This document shows, piece after piece, positions 45,251 to 53,824 of a stretch of DNA of 64,000 bases. The stretch comes from Chlorogloeopsis fritschii PCC 6912 (GTDB lineage Bacteria > Cyanobacteriota > Cyanobacteriia > Cyanobacteriales > Nostocaceae). Below the pieces are notes generated by a model. The model did not search any database and was not told the DNA's origin. It was given only the letters and a program-made list of their open reading frames with translations. Within the stretch, counting starts at the first letter, position 1. Every line of letters starts with the position of its first letter. A program made the position numbers and the translations under genes. The stretch is from assembly GCF_000317285.1 (NCBI RefSeq), contig NZ_AJLN01000085.1, positions 1 through 64,000 on the forward strand, given 5' to 3'.

Positions 45251-46018
45251 CTATCCCCATTCTTCATTAACTTCTGCTTCTGCTTGTATTAAACTTTCTC
45301 GTAATTTATTCCAATCCACACTCGAAGCGCTCTGATTTGATAATAAACGTCCTTGTGCTAGGTGTAACAACCGCGTGCAAAACATCTGAGCTATATCTAG
45401 TTGATGATTTACCATCAAAATAGTAGTTTTATGACTTTGAGCCAACTGGGTGAGGATGTGCATCACGCGGTAAGCGGTACCTGCATCTAAAGCAGAAGTA
45501 GGCTCATCTAATAATAAAATTTGCGGTTGGATGATTAAAGCACGAGCGATCGCTACTAGCTGGCGTTGCCCAGCACTAAGTTGCACTTCTGTTCTTCCTA
45601 GCCAATCATCAGGAATGTGCAGTTGTTCTATCCAGTCACTTACTCTTTGCTGAATTGTCTGTTTGGGCAAACCGCGCAAAACAAGGGGATAAGCCAAAGC
45701 TTCTTTCACCGTCATTCCCAACAGCTTTGATTCTTGGGGTACAAGTGTAACTTGAGCGCGCAGCTGCAAAACAGGAATTTGATGATACTCTTGATTGTCT
45801 AGATATATTTTGCCGCTAGTTGGTTCACTCAGACGGTTAAGCAGGCGCAATAAGTGAGTTTTTCCAGCCCCTGAAGGCCCAACAATAGCAATGCGATCGC
45901 CCTCAGACACCTCAAAAGAAATATCTTGTAATATCGGATATCCTTGGGCATTACCCGATAATTTTGTATATAAATTAACTTGTTCTAACCGCAGTTTTGC
46001 TTTGAGGAGAGTTTCCAA
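45251..46018 (-). CDS. ABC transporter ATP-binding protein
   Basis: An ATPase subunit of 255 residues. Walker A is GPSGAGKTHL, Q-loop VTLVPQESKLLG, signature LSAGQRQL, Walker B ILLLDEPTSALD and H-loop MVNHQLD. All are intact except the signature variant SAGQ for SGGQ. No permease or binding protein adjoins it; the upstream membrane gene (46157-46717) does not look like an ABC permease. Sequence style resembles the YbbL/FetA and Pst-type ATPases, but the substrate cannot be inferred. The frame opens with TTG 46018, and the first conserved residues (LRLEQVNLYTKL) start at about residue 9, so the exact start is uncertain. Confidence 0.92.
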   Translation of the reverse strand: METLLKAKLRLEQVNLYTKLSGNAQGYPILQDISFEVSEGDRIAIVGPSGAGKTHLLRLLNRLSEPTSGKIYLDNQEYHQIPVLQLRAQVTLVPQESKLLGMTVKEALAYPLVLRGLPKQTIQQRVSDWIEQLHIPDDWLGRTEVQLSAGQRQLVAIARALIIQPQILLLDEPTSALDAGTAYRVMHILTQLAQSHKTTILMVNHQLDIAQMFCTRLLHLAQGRLLSNQSASSVDWNKLRESLIQAEAEVNEEWG

Positions 46019-46156
46019 ATTCAGCCTTTACTAAGTGATTACTAATTTTAGATCTCTATAATCAGAACTAGTGAATACAGAAAATAGAAAAAATTATTCT
46101 GAGTTCTGAGTTCTTCTTAAAAAATCCGTTGCTTCATCTATTGCTAGACTTGAGCT

Positions 46157-46717
46157 TTAATGAATTTGCGTTAAGGCAGTGGAAATTGTCCAACCATCTA
46201 CCAGCAACAAAAAGAGCGTAAATATTAATAAAATTAAATACATCCACGGTTGGGCTAAAGGGTAGACATCAGTTGTATCAATGCCTGTTTTTTCTTGCAC
46301 CAGCTTTACCAACCGAGAAAAACCTGCCACGCGCATCGGCAGTAAATAAGCTTTCCCATCTTGAGCAAGGAAATAGTAAACTAGTCCCCCCTGCCCGGTA
46401 GTGCGGGGTTTTAACTGTTTTACCTCTGCCCAAGTTAACAACCAACCTTTACGAAAAAAACGTGGTACCCAGTTAGGATACGCTACTTGAATTCCTTGAT
46501 CGTCTACAATCACACGTTCTGTTAATGCCGCATATAGCACAACTAAGCCAATACTGATTCCTAACCACAATAGTATTGGTGGTACAGGTGCATTTGTTAC
46601 CTGAGCTAAAAAAGGTAAAGGTACTGTTAGTGCTACATATAAACTTAAAAGTGTTATCCGAATTAAAGGAGATAGGCGAAAAATTGCAGGTGAGGAATTA
46701 ACTGAGTTAGCTGTCAC
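46157..46717 (-). CDS. Small membrane protein of unknown function
   Basis: A 186-residue protein with a membrane pair near the N-terminus (about 18-60: IRITLLSLYVALTVPLPFLA, PPILLWLGISIGLVVLYAAL), a soluble stretch that looks PH-like (ERVIVDDQGIQVAYPNWVPR, GWLLTWAEVKQLKPRTTGQG) and a C-terminal helix (MYLILLIFTLFLLLVDGW). GTG start at 46717. Cyanobacterial proteins of this plan are uncharacterised as far as I know. It lies 139 bp upstream of the ABC ATPase on the same strand, so cotranscription is possible; whether it partners the ATPase is not shown. Confidence 0.75.
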   Translation of the reverse strand: MTANSVNSSPAIFRLSPLIRITLLSLYVALTVPLPFLAQVTNAPVPPILLWLGISIGLVVLYAALTERVIVDDQGIQVAYPNWVPRFFRKGWLLTWAEVKQLKPRTTGQGGLVYYFLAQDGKAYLLPMRVAGFSRLVKLVQEKTGIDTTDVYPLAQPWMYLILLIFTLFLLLVDGWTISTALTQIH

Positions 46718-46802
46718 GGCTCCATCACAATTCTTAACTTTAACTATATACTAGCTAGACGGTCATGTGATACATCACACGACGAGGAAATCAAAACTAT
46801 CT

Positions 46803-46838
46803 TTCCTAGCCCCTAGTCCCTAGTCCCTAGCCCCTATT
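46803..46838. repeat. Short heptamer tract (CCCTAGT)n
   Basis: Five units of CCCTAGT or CCCTAGC in a row between the membrane protein gene and the repeat-flanked toxin-antitoxin region. Confidence 0.7.
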
Positions 46839-46905
46839 TTCAAGACAGGATTAAGCAAAGAGCGCTTCATAACCGGGGGACTTCCGGCAAGGATAGTTAA
46901 AATTT

Positions 46906-46973
46906 TAGGCGATCGCACTTTGTAAACCTCGTCATTTCATAACCAAGAATCGAGGTTGTAAATGCGATCGCTC
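46906..46973 (+). repeat. 68-bp repeat, left copy flanking the toxin-antitoxin pair
   Basis: It starts TAGGCGATCGCACTTTGTAA and ends AATGCGATCGCTC. Its two halves are partly inverted (GCGATCGC, ACCTCG / CGAGGT, GCGATCGC), so it can fold. It differs from 47743-47810 at one base only by eye, in the same orientation. Confidence 0.93.
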
Positions 46974-47014
46974 CTTACATTTTTTGTTTAACAGAGCGAT
47001 CGAGAATAGCTTGT

Positions 47015-47365
47015 TCAAGTTTGACCTGGTAAATCCAACGCAATCAACAAAGCTTGATTTAATAAAATCATTGCTTCATCACTAAGTATTCCACGTATAT
47101 GCAAAAAGCGAGATTTGGATAATACTCGTACCTGATCTGCCATAGCGATAGAGTCGTTGGTTAATCCACCGTATGGGGCTTGAATTAACACCTGAGTGGG
47201 ATAAACTCGCTTACCAGTTTGATAAGTAGTACAGGGAACAGCCAAAACTACGGGGCTATAAGCATTGATTGCATCTCGACTAACTATAATGACAGGACGA
47301 GTTCCCCCTTGTTCAGAACCTTCAATCGGTTCAAGTCGAGCATCATAGACTTCTCCCCGCTTCAT
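47015..47365 (-). CDS. MazF/PemK-type toxin
   Basis: An mRNA endoribonuclease toxin of about 116 residues from ATG 47365, which overlaps the antitoxin TGA (47362-47364) by ATGA, a sign of translational coupling. The longer frame to 47398 adds 11 unlikely residues. MazF landmarks are MKRGEVYDARLEP, EQGGTRPVIIVSRDAIN and VVLAVPCTTY, followed by IAMADQVRVLSKSRF. The catalytic Arg (in TRPVIIVS) and Ser/Thr (in PCTT) are present. It would cleave single-stranded mRNA and be neutralised by the upstream CopG-like protein. The pair is enclosed by 68-bp direct repeats. Confidence 0.93.
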   Translation of the reverse strand: MKRGEVYDARLEPIEGSEQGGTRPVIIVSRDAINAYSPVVLAVPCTTYQTGKRVYPTQVLIQAPYGGLTNDSIAMADQVRVLSKSRFLHIRGILSDEAMILLNQALLIALDLPGQT

Positions 47366-47637
47366 GCTGGAGATTCTTCCAATTGTAAGGCTTCCCAACT
47401 CGCTACGGCGAACTCAGCCTCCATCTGTAGCACTTGGGCTTGATATTCTGGATCTTGTGCCATTTCAGCCAGTGCTGCATCAATTTCTGCTCGTCTGAGT
47501 GCTTCAAGCTCGTGTATAAGTGCCTGTGCTACAAATTCATTGCGATTCTTAGCTTTTCCTTGACTGACTGCCTTGTCAGCAGCAGCTAAAAGTTCCGCAG
47601 GTAGAGTTATCGTCGTGCGGACAGTCTGATTTTTCAT
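47362..47637 (-). CDS. Ribbon-helix-helix antitoxin (CopG-like)
   Basis: A 91-residue protein. The N-terminal ribbon-helix-helix (residues 5-48: VRTTITLPAELLAAADKAVSQ) binds DNA and presumably represses this operon. The acidic C-terminal half (EIDAALAEMAQDPEYQAQVL) should wrap the toxin active site. Its stop codon overlaps the toxin start in ATGA. ATG at 47637, just inside an AT-rich promoter stretch, followed upstream by the right-hand 68-bp repeat at 47743. Confidence 0.92.
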   Translation of the reverse strand: MKNQTVRTTITLPAELLAAADKAVSQGKAKNRNEFVAQALIHELEALRRAEIDAALAEMAQDPEYQAQVLQMEAEFAVASWEALQLEESPA

Positions 47638-47742
47638 AATTATTTTGATGCTTAAACTGATGTAAATAAAAGCATCAATTTAAGCATAACTTAAAATGCT
47701 CGGTAGTGTGAGCATTTACTAGGCAGGACAAAAGCTAAAAGT

Positions 47743-47810
47743 TAGGCGATCGCACTTTGTAAACCTCGTCATTTCATAACCAAAAATCGAGGTTGTAAAT
47801 GCGATCGCTC
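47743..47810 (+). repeat. 68-bp repeat, right copy flanking the toxin-antitoxin pair
   Basis: Same orientation and nearly identical to 46906-46973 (AACCAAAAATCG here, AACCAAGAATCG there). The spacing of the two copies, 837 bp, encloses exactly the antitoxin-toxin operon. Confidence 0.93.
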
Positions 47811-47847
47811 TTTTTCTCATTTACCAATAACTAATTGCTCTTGACTA

Positions 47848-48285
47848 TTAAGGCAAATACTTTTGTACCACAATCCAACCAGTGAGTGAAACCCAAGCAA
47901 AGGCAAAGAATAGGGCAATATTAGCACCGATATGAATGCGCCTTGCCCAAGGTTTTCTCACACGAATTTGCATCGCACTGCCAGCAGACAGCAAAACTAA
48001 CACCACACTGATTAACCCAGCCCAAAGGTGTGGCGAGTGTCCCAAAGAACCAAAGTGACCATAAGTGCCGATAATACCAATAAGTAGCAAAAGCAGCACT
48101 AAACTAACCATGCAAAAGCCGATAATGTAGTGGAGAGAGCGTAACCAGTCAGGTTCACCTTGTTGTAAAGTTCTAGCACGAAACATCCAAATACCCATAC
48201 TCGCTAGTAGCACATAGGCTAGTAGCGATAAACCCATCGACCACGCTGCGATTCTCCACAACCACAAAAAAGAGGGTAGATTCAA
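47848..48285 (-). CDS. DUF4079 family membrane protein
   Basis: A 145-residue integral membrane protein with four hydrophobic helices (about 13-33, 50-72, 83-103, 119-140). Visible features are LHYIIGFCMVSLVLLLLLIG and a central HSPHLWAGLISVVLVLLSAG, with several His residues near the membrane ends (SLHY, SLGHSPHLW, RRIHIGANI). The pattern resembles DUF4079 and cytochrome-b561-like families, so haem binding is conceivable but only inferred. The frame opens with TTG (LNLPSFLWLW), and an ATG lies at residue 17. It is divergent from nothing: the DUF1830 gene upstream reads in the same direction. Confidence 0.82.
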   Translation of the reverse strand: MNLPSFLWLWRIAAWSMGLSLLAYVLLASMGIWMFRARTLQQGEPDWLRSLHYIIGFCMVSLVLLLLLIGIIGTYGHFGSLGHSPHLWAGLISVVLVLLSAGSAMQIRVRKPWARRIHIGANIALFFAFAWVSLTGWIVVQKYLP

Positions 48286-48406
48286 GATAATTAATCCAAA
48301 TATATGCTTAGTATATTAGGCTTAGTTTATTTCCTTGTAGGGAAATAATACCTCTGACTGTGTGGGTATTTTTCAGTTTCGTACTAAATTTTGTACTAAA
48401 TAAAAA

Positions 48407-48430
48407 AGGGTTGCATAAGTTAGCAACCCT
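48407..48430 (-). terminator. Terminator of the DUF1830 gene
   Basis: AGGGTTGC (48407-48414) pairs exactly with GCAACCCT (48423-48430). On the minus strand the stem is followed by a T run (48406-48402), 20 bp after the stop codon of the DUF1830 gene. Confidence 0.87.
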
Positions 48431-48450
48431 AAAATTCAGTTATTTTTTTT

Positions 48451-48846
48451 CTAATCAATGGATGCAAAACCAGCAATAGTTAAGGGTTTTGTTGTATCTC
48501 CAGTTTTTGTCTTAATTGAGTGTACAATTGGTTTTTTATTGATAGGGTCTTCTAGTTTTTCAGAGTTTGTTTCTAATTCATAACTGCTAATTTCATTGAT
48601 AGCAAGGCGATCGCACGGAATTTTATCCGACAAAATTGCACTAGCCATCATGCCTGTATGAATCTCAAGTTGAGCTTCGCTTGGTGCTTCAAACACTAGT
48701 CTTTGTCCGGGGAAAACAACCCTTTCAAAGTACCAGTTAGGAATATTTGAGATGCGAGCCACCTGGATTTTACTCGTGGCATTAACGTAGCAGCAGAGAA
48801 TATTTCTCGATTGCTCCGGTGGTAAGGGATCTAATATTTGAGCCAT
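48451..48846 (-). CDS. DUF1830 family protein
   Basis: A 131-residue soluble protein. The conserved DUF1830 portion is residues 10-85 (NILCCYVNATSKIQVARIS, YFERVVFPGQRLVFEAPSEAQLEIHTG, and PCDRLAI). The family is small, restricted to cyanobacteria, and has no established biochemical activity. The Lys/Thr-rich C-terminal 45 residues are outside the domain. ATG at 48846. Terminated by a clean hairpin, so a single gene. Confidence 0.85.
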   Translation of the reverse strand: MAQILDPLPPEQSRNILCCYVNATSKIQVARISNIPNWYFERVVFPGQRLVFEAPSEAQLEIHTGMMASAILSDKIPCDRLAINEISSYELETNSEKLEDPINKKPIVHSIKTKTGDTTKPLTIAGFASID

Positions 48847-49414
48847 AACTGCTGAGGAGCTTTACGCCACAATTTTATCTTACATAAGCCAAGCTAGCAC
48901 CGGCTGATCCCCACCTGCTGTAACCCCGACTACCAACTGCAATTTTCTATATTATTTCTATCTACAGATAGGGTCGGGTTATGAAATTTTTGTAAAAATT
49001 TATGCCTTTTACGCAATTATACATTATAGATGCAAAATTTTTTATAGTTGCAGGTAAACCCCTAAGCTGACAATACCTTGCAATTAACTAGAAACTCAGA
49101 GAATCCAGTCATTTTAATTACTCTTGTTGAATCCTGAGGATTTATTTTTGTGTCTTCTTCCTCACGACCTAATTGGTAGTAACGATCCCTGTAAGAATAA
49201 GGTCGATGTTATGGTAAAAGTATAAGCTTGCTAATTTCATAAAATCTTATTGATGCTTTGCATTGTAAATGCATAGCAAATTTGTCCATTTTCACCGTTA
49301 TCTACAGCGAAAATAATTAGCTCCATACTCGTCTTGAATGTCAAGTACGATTGTGATAGGGCAATAAAAACCAAAACTAATTTTCAAACCAGATTTTCCC
49401 TAAGTAAAGGCAAG
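48847..49414. other. AT-rich leader region before the radical SAM gene
   Basis: About 570 bp with no gene on either strand. It contains the divergent promoters; a long leader for the radical SAM gene is possible. No repeat family of the window is present. Confidence 0.5.
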
Positions 49415-51007
49415 ATGGAAGTTAAAGCATCCTTAATGGAAAACCGAATTCTCTACGTTCGCCTTCCGTGTAACCCCATCTTTCCTATTGGGGTTGTCTA
49501 TCTTAGCGATCACGTTCACAAACTGTTTCCCAATATTGAACAGCGTATCTTTGATTTAGGAACAGTCCCACCTTTAGATTATGCTCAAGCCTTAGATCGC
49601 TGTATTGATGAATTTAAGCCGACACTATTAGTGTTTTCTTGGCGGGATATCCAGATATATGCCCCCGTGGGCGGGCGTGGTGGTAACCCATTGCAGTATA
49701 CTTTTGAATTTTTCTATTCCCGCAACCCATTTCTCAAGCTACGGGGAGCTATTGGTTTGCTGCGGATTGCATCAGTATATTACGGCGAACTGTGGCGGAA
49801 TCTGGGCTTAGTGAAGCGGGGTATCAAACGCGCGAAACGTTATAACTCCAATGCTCGCATTATTGTTGGTGGAGGTGCTGTCAGCGTCTTTTATGAACAG
49901 TTAGGTAAAAGCTTGCCTAAGGGAACAATTGTTTCCGTTGGCGAAGGGGAAACCCTGCTAACAAAACTATTGAGCGGGCAAGAATTTCGGGATGAAAGGT
50001 GTTATGTCGTTGGGGAAGACAAACCACGCGATCGCCTAATTCACGAACAACCTACACCGTTAGAGAAAACTGCTTGTAACTACGACTATATCGAAACCAT
50101 CTGGCCAGAGTTCAAATATTATCTACAAGATGGAGACTTCTATATTGGCGTACAAACTAAACGTGGTTGTCCCCATAATTGCTGTTATTGCGTCTACACA
50201 GTTGTAGAAGGTAAGCAGGTACGCATCAACCCCGCCGATGAAGTCGTCGCCGAAATGCAACAATTATACGATCGCGGTGTTCGCAATTTCTGGTTTACCG
50301 ATGCGCAATTCATCCCTGCTCGAAGATTTATCGACGACACCATAGAACTCTTACAAAAAATCGTCGATTCTGGGATGAAAGATATTCACTGGGCAGCATA
50401 CATCAGGGCAGATAACCTTACGCCTCAATTGTGTGACTTGATGGTGAAAACCGGCATGAACTATTTTGAAATCGGTATCACTAGCGGCTCGCAAGAACTG
50501 GTACGAAAAATGCGGATGGGATACAATCTCCGCACTGTCTTGCAAAACTGTCGGGATTTAAAAGCAGCTGGTTTTAACGACTTAGTTTCTGTCAACTACT
50601 CCTTTAACGTCATTGACGAGCGCCCAGAAACTATTCGCCAAACAATTGCCTACCACCGTGAACTCGAACGTATTTTTGGTGCCGATAAAGTTGAACCTGC
50701 CATCTTCTTTATCGGGCTGCAACCCCACACCCATTTAGAAGAATACGCCCTCAAAGAAGGTATTCTCAAACCAGGGTACGATCCAATGAATATTACACCC
50801 TGGACTGTCCAAAAAATGTTGTGGAACCCCGAACCACTTGGTTCCTTCTTTGGAGAGGTATGCTTGCAAGCTTGGCGGCAAAATCCCAATGACTTCGGAC
50901 GGGAAGTCATGAACATCCTAGAAGAAAGACTGGGTTGTGCCAACTTAGAAGCGGCGCTATCTGCGCCGATTGAGGTTCAACAGAAGCAGTTAGCAACTAT
51001 TTCTTGA
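49415..51007 (+). CDS. B12-binding-type radical SAM protein
   Basis: A protein of 530 residues from ATG 49415 (a TTG frame to 49334 adds 27 doubtful residues; ATG 49436, MENRILYV, is also possible). The N-terminal half (to about 200) is a cobalamin-binding-like Rossmann domain (ILYVRLPCNPIFPIGVVYLS, LLVFSWRDIQI, ARIIVGGGAV), without the usual DxHxxG B12 ligand motif as far as I can see. The radical SAM core follows with the cluster motif C-x3-C-x2-C in KRGCPHNCCYCVYT. Long SAM-barrel strands contain VRNFWFTDAQFIP. Such proteins modify cofactors, lipids or RNA. From memory it resembles the cyanobacterial group annotated as photosystem II high-light acclimation radical SAM proteins, but this is uncertain. 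Confidence 0.85.
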   Translation: MEVKASLMENRILYVRLPCNPIFPIGVVYLSDHVHKLFPNIEQRIFDLGTVPPLDYAQALDRCIDEFKPTLLVFSWRDIQIYAPVGGRGGNPLQYTFEFFYSRNPFLKLRGAIGLLRIASVYYGELWRNLGLVKRGIKRAKRYNSNARIIVGGGAVSVFYEQLGKSLPKGTIVSVGEGETLLTKLLSGQEFRDERCYVVGEDKPRDRLIHEQPTPLEKTACNYDYIETIWPEFKYYLQDGDFYIGVQTKRGCPHNCCYCVYTVVEGKQVRINPADEVVAEMQQLYDRGVRNFWFTDAQFIPARRFIDDTIELLQKIVDSGMKDIHWAAYIRADNLTPQLCDLMVKTGMNYFEIGITSGSQELVRKMRMGYNLRTVLQNCRDLKAAGFNDLVSVNYSFNVIDERPETIRQTIAYHRELERIFGADKVEPAIFFIGLQPHTHLEEYALKEGILKPGYDPMNITPWTVQKMLWNPEPLGSFFGEVCLQAWRQNPNDFGREVMNILEERLGCANLEAALSAPIEVQQKQLATIS

Positions 51008-51260
51008 TGGATGGACACAGAGCGATCGCGCCATTGGGATAATTTCTTTTATGAATTATCCGTGCGATCGCCCATCCTTTGCTATGTGAATTATGACTAC
51101 AAACTTTAGCACTCACTTCTCACTGATTAGCTGAAGGCGTATTGATTAAATAGCGTAATTAATCACTCAAACAGTAAACTAAAGAGTCATAAGCAAAAAT
51201 TTAAAATTCTTTCTTCTCTTTGCGTACTTTGCGTCCTTTGTGGTTCGTTTAACCAAACCC

Positions 51261-52664
51261 ATGTTACAAGGCTCTCTACTCCAACAGATGGAACTTGCCC
51301 ATCGCAATACCAAAAGACCAATTCGATTCGGTGTATACTACAAAAATACTCTGGTCGCTCTGTGTCATGCTCTAGAAGACCAAATATTGCAAGATGTCAC
51401 ATCTCCCTTAATGATAACTGCCTTTCAACAAGGGAAATGGTACCTGCAAGAAGCAGAAAGATATGCAGATATTGCTAAAAAATCCCGCCAAATAGCTATC
51501 ATGGCATCACCTGATAGTGTTTGGGCAGAGCACTCTACCAGCCAGCTACCCAATGTCAACTTAATTGCACTAGATCCTGCCGATCCAGTTGCACAGGAAT
51601 GGCACTTAATTATTCTGTCACCTCAATACACAGCTATGGTAATTTGTCAAGAATTATCAGAAGCTGATTATGGGGCTTCTGGAATACCTGCATCGGATTT
51701 AGAACGAAAATTTTATGGCTTGTGGACATTTGAGCCAGAGCTAGTTCAAGAGACAGCCCAATTGGCGATCGCTCACATCCAGCGCTACAATCCCCAGGTG
51801 GCAGCACAGCTTACTACCGCTCAAAAAGCCATTCAGCCAAATCTTGCCACACCAGAATTTTTAGGTACGGTAGTTTCCCGTGTAGTAGATTACCTCCAAT
51901 CTGGGCAATTGAATATATCTGTCTCCACAACAGCACGACATCAAGCCTTAGACAATAACCTAGTTTCTAACGAAATCCAAGCATTTTTACGGATGGCACA
52001 AATAATTGATGCTGCTGATATAGCAAATCCAATGGCAGCAGCAGAAGTTGTGGTGCTCTCAGAAACGATGGGGCAGCTTTTAGATCTTCCTGCATGGCAA
52101 ATTAAAAGATTGCGCCTTGCTGGCTTGTTACATCGGATCGATCCATTACAAAGGGCAGAAAGCATACTAACTCCTACAGCATCTACTCAATACCGTGAAG
52201 ATGCACCCAGTTGTCCCTTGACTTGCCCTTTAATACCAGGAGCGCAAGTACTGCGAACCATGCCAAGATTGCGGGCGATCGCACAAATTATCACTCACCA
52301 AAGCGAGTGGTGGGATGGTACAGGAGAACCAGCAGGATTAGCTGGTGATGAAATTCCTCTCGAATCAAGAATTTTATCGCTAGCCGCCGATTTTCAGTGG
52401 CGAGTCAATCAGAAAAAAAACTCCCAATTAAGTCGAGAAGAGATATTTTCTCAAGCTTTGGAAGAATGCAGACAACAACATTCGCATCGCTTCGATCCTA
52501 AGTTGGTAGATACCCTAGCACTTTTGGTTATGGGTTTACAGCAGGGGCTAGAATTACCTCAAATTACACCAAAGGTTAGCAGTGGTATGTGGCTGCTTGA
52601 TCGCAGACTAGATAGCGAAAGCAAGACTAATATAGATATAAATCAAAACTTGCCTGCAAGATAA
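51261..52664 (+). CDS. DICT sensory domain protein with degenerate HD-GYP-like domain
   Basis: A 467-residue protein from ATG 51261 (GTG 51240 is an alternative). The N-terminal DICT domain (about 5-150: RPIRFGVYYKNTLVALCHALEDQIL, RYADIAKKSRQIAIMASPD) is a sensory module often attached to diguanylate cyclases and two-component proteins. The C-terminal part (about 240-440) resembles an HD-GYP phosphodiesterase, but the metal motif reads LLHRIDP where HD-GYP has LLHDIGK, and GYP reads GEP (EWWDGTGEPAGLAGDEIPL). So cyclic di-GMP hydrolysis is unlikely, and it may only bind ligand or protein. No cyclase adjoins it. Confidence 0.85.
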   Translation: MLQGSLLQQMELAHRNTKRPIRFGVYYKNTLVALCHALEDQILQDVTSPLMITAFQQGKWYLQEAERYADIAKKSRQIAIMASPDSVWAEHSTSQLPNVNLIALDPADPVAQEWHLIILSPQYTAMVICQELSEADYGASGIPASDLERKFYGLWTFEPELVQETAQLAIAHIQRYNPQVAAQLTTAQKAIQPNLATPEFLGTVVSRVVDYLQSGQLNISVSTTARHQALDNNLVSNEIQAFLRMAQIIDAADIANPMAAAEVVVLSETMGQLLDLPAWQIKRLRLAGLLHRIDPLQRAESILTPTASTQYREDAPSCPLTCPLIPGAQVLRTMPRLRAIAQIITHQSEWWDGTGEPAGLAGDEIPLESRILSLAADFQWRVNQKKNSQLSREEIFSQALEECRQQHSHRFDPKLVDTLALLVMGLQQGLELPQITPKVSSGMWLLDRRLDSESKTNIDINQNLPAR

Positions 52665-52724
52665 TAAGTAGTCGTGCAAAATAAATTATCTAGTCAGGCA
52701 AGGGAACAGAGAGAACTCTGTAGA

Positions 52725-52770
52725 CGCTTCTGCAGCTTTCCATAGGGTGCGGAGGAAACCTTAACGGGGA
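52725..52770. repeat. Fragment of the palindromic repeat mosaic
   Basis: Words GTAGACGCTTCTGCAG and GTGCGGAGGAAACC are shared with the mosaics at 56785 and 26375. Only a truncated set of modules remains. Confidence 0.65.
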
Positions 52771-52975
52771 ACAGGGAAAGAATATAGCGATTTTAGTCGT
52801 GTTGAAAAATGGCTAAATATTTATGTGTAGGTTCTTAATTCTTGTATTTTTATCTTCATCGTGTTCTTTGTGCTTATTGTAAAGGAAACTGTTCTGTAGA
52901 TGTCTACGTGGTTAAATAAATTTTTAAAGAACCCAAGATACACAAAGAATGCAAAAAGGATTCATTATAAATTTT

Positions 52976-53608
52976 ATGAATATAGAAGCGATCAAATCAG
53001 GGAAACTCAAACACTTACCAGGGACAGATTTAGAAGACGAAGATTTATCAAATCTTGATTTAAAACACATTAATTTTGCAGGTGCTACCCTTGTAGGCAC
53101 TAACTTTGCTGGTTCCAAACTCGAAGGAGGACATTTAGAAGGTGCTAATTTGATGGGAGCGAACCTGCAAACAACCGATTTACGGGCAAATTTGATGGGA
53201 GCAAATTTGATGCAAGCAGATTTAACAGGTGCTGACTTGCGGGGTAGTAATTTGCGGGGTGCTAATTTAATGGGAGCAAAACTAAGTGAAGTATCGCTTG
53301 CTGGAGCTTTCTTGAGTGGTGCCAACTTGATGAATGTCAATTTGCAGGGTGTTGACTTTCGGGCTGCTGATTTACGTGGTGCAAACTTGGCTGGAGCAAA
53401 TCTCAAAGGCGCAGACTTGAGTGGCGCAGATTTACAAGGAGCTTTATTGAGCGAAGCTAACTTAGAAGAAGCTGATTTGCGGGGAGCGAATCTGGGGGGC
53501 GCGAATTTGACAGGTGCAAATTTACTCTGTGCAGAGTTAGAAAATGTAAATTTAAATGGAGTAAATTTGGAGAAAGCGTGTCTAATTGGCACGCTAGCTG
53601 AGAAATAA
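52976..53608 (+). CDS. Pentapeptide repeat protein
   Basis: A right-handed quadrilateral beta-helix protein of about 210 residues (ATG 52976, MNIEAIKSG; an earlier ATG at 52949 adds nine residues). From about residue 15 to the end nearly every fifth residue is L or F at the centre of A(D/N)LXX repeats, for example GANLMGANLQTTDLRANLMG and GADLRGSNLRGANLMGAKLS. No signal peptide or membrane segment is present. Some pentapeptide proteins mimic DNA and protect gyrase, but most cyanobacterial ones have unknown roles. The complementary strand also stays open for 690 bp as a mirror of the repeats; it is not counted as a gene. Confidence 0.92.
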   Translation: MNIEAIKSGKLKHLPGTDLEDEDLSNLDLKHINFAGATLVGTNFAGSKLEGGHLEGANLMGANLQTTDLRANLMGANLMQADLTGADLRGSNLRGANLMGAKLSEVSLAGAFLSGANLMNVNLQGVDFRAADLRGANLAGANLKGADLSGADLQGALLSEANLEEADLRGANLGGANLTGANLLCAELENVNLNGVNLEKACLIGTLAEK

Positions 53609-53824
53609 ACCAAGTATCGGAGTTTAGGAAGTAACTGAGATTGACACTCTTACCACCAAAGCAAAGGTATAACTATTTCAACGACTCTTTTCAACTGCAC
53701 AGATGAGTGCGGTTCTTCCGTGCAGTCAGTAAACGCCGAACAATCTCAAGGCGATCGCCCCCAACAGTACGCTTGAGACTAATATGATGATTTTACCCAT
53801 TGGTATAGTTACTTCCCACTCATC

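Noticed and set aside
52924-53613. 229-residue minus-strand open frame rich in Lys/Ala/Pro
   Set aside because: It is the mirror of the pentapeptide repeat gene: the periodic codons of that gene leave the complementary frame open. It has no family features or ribosome binding site of its own.
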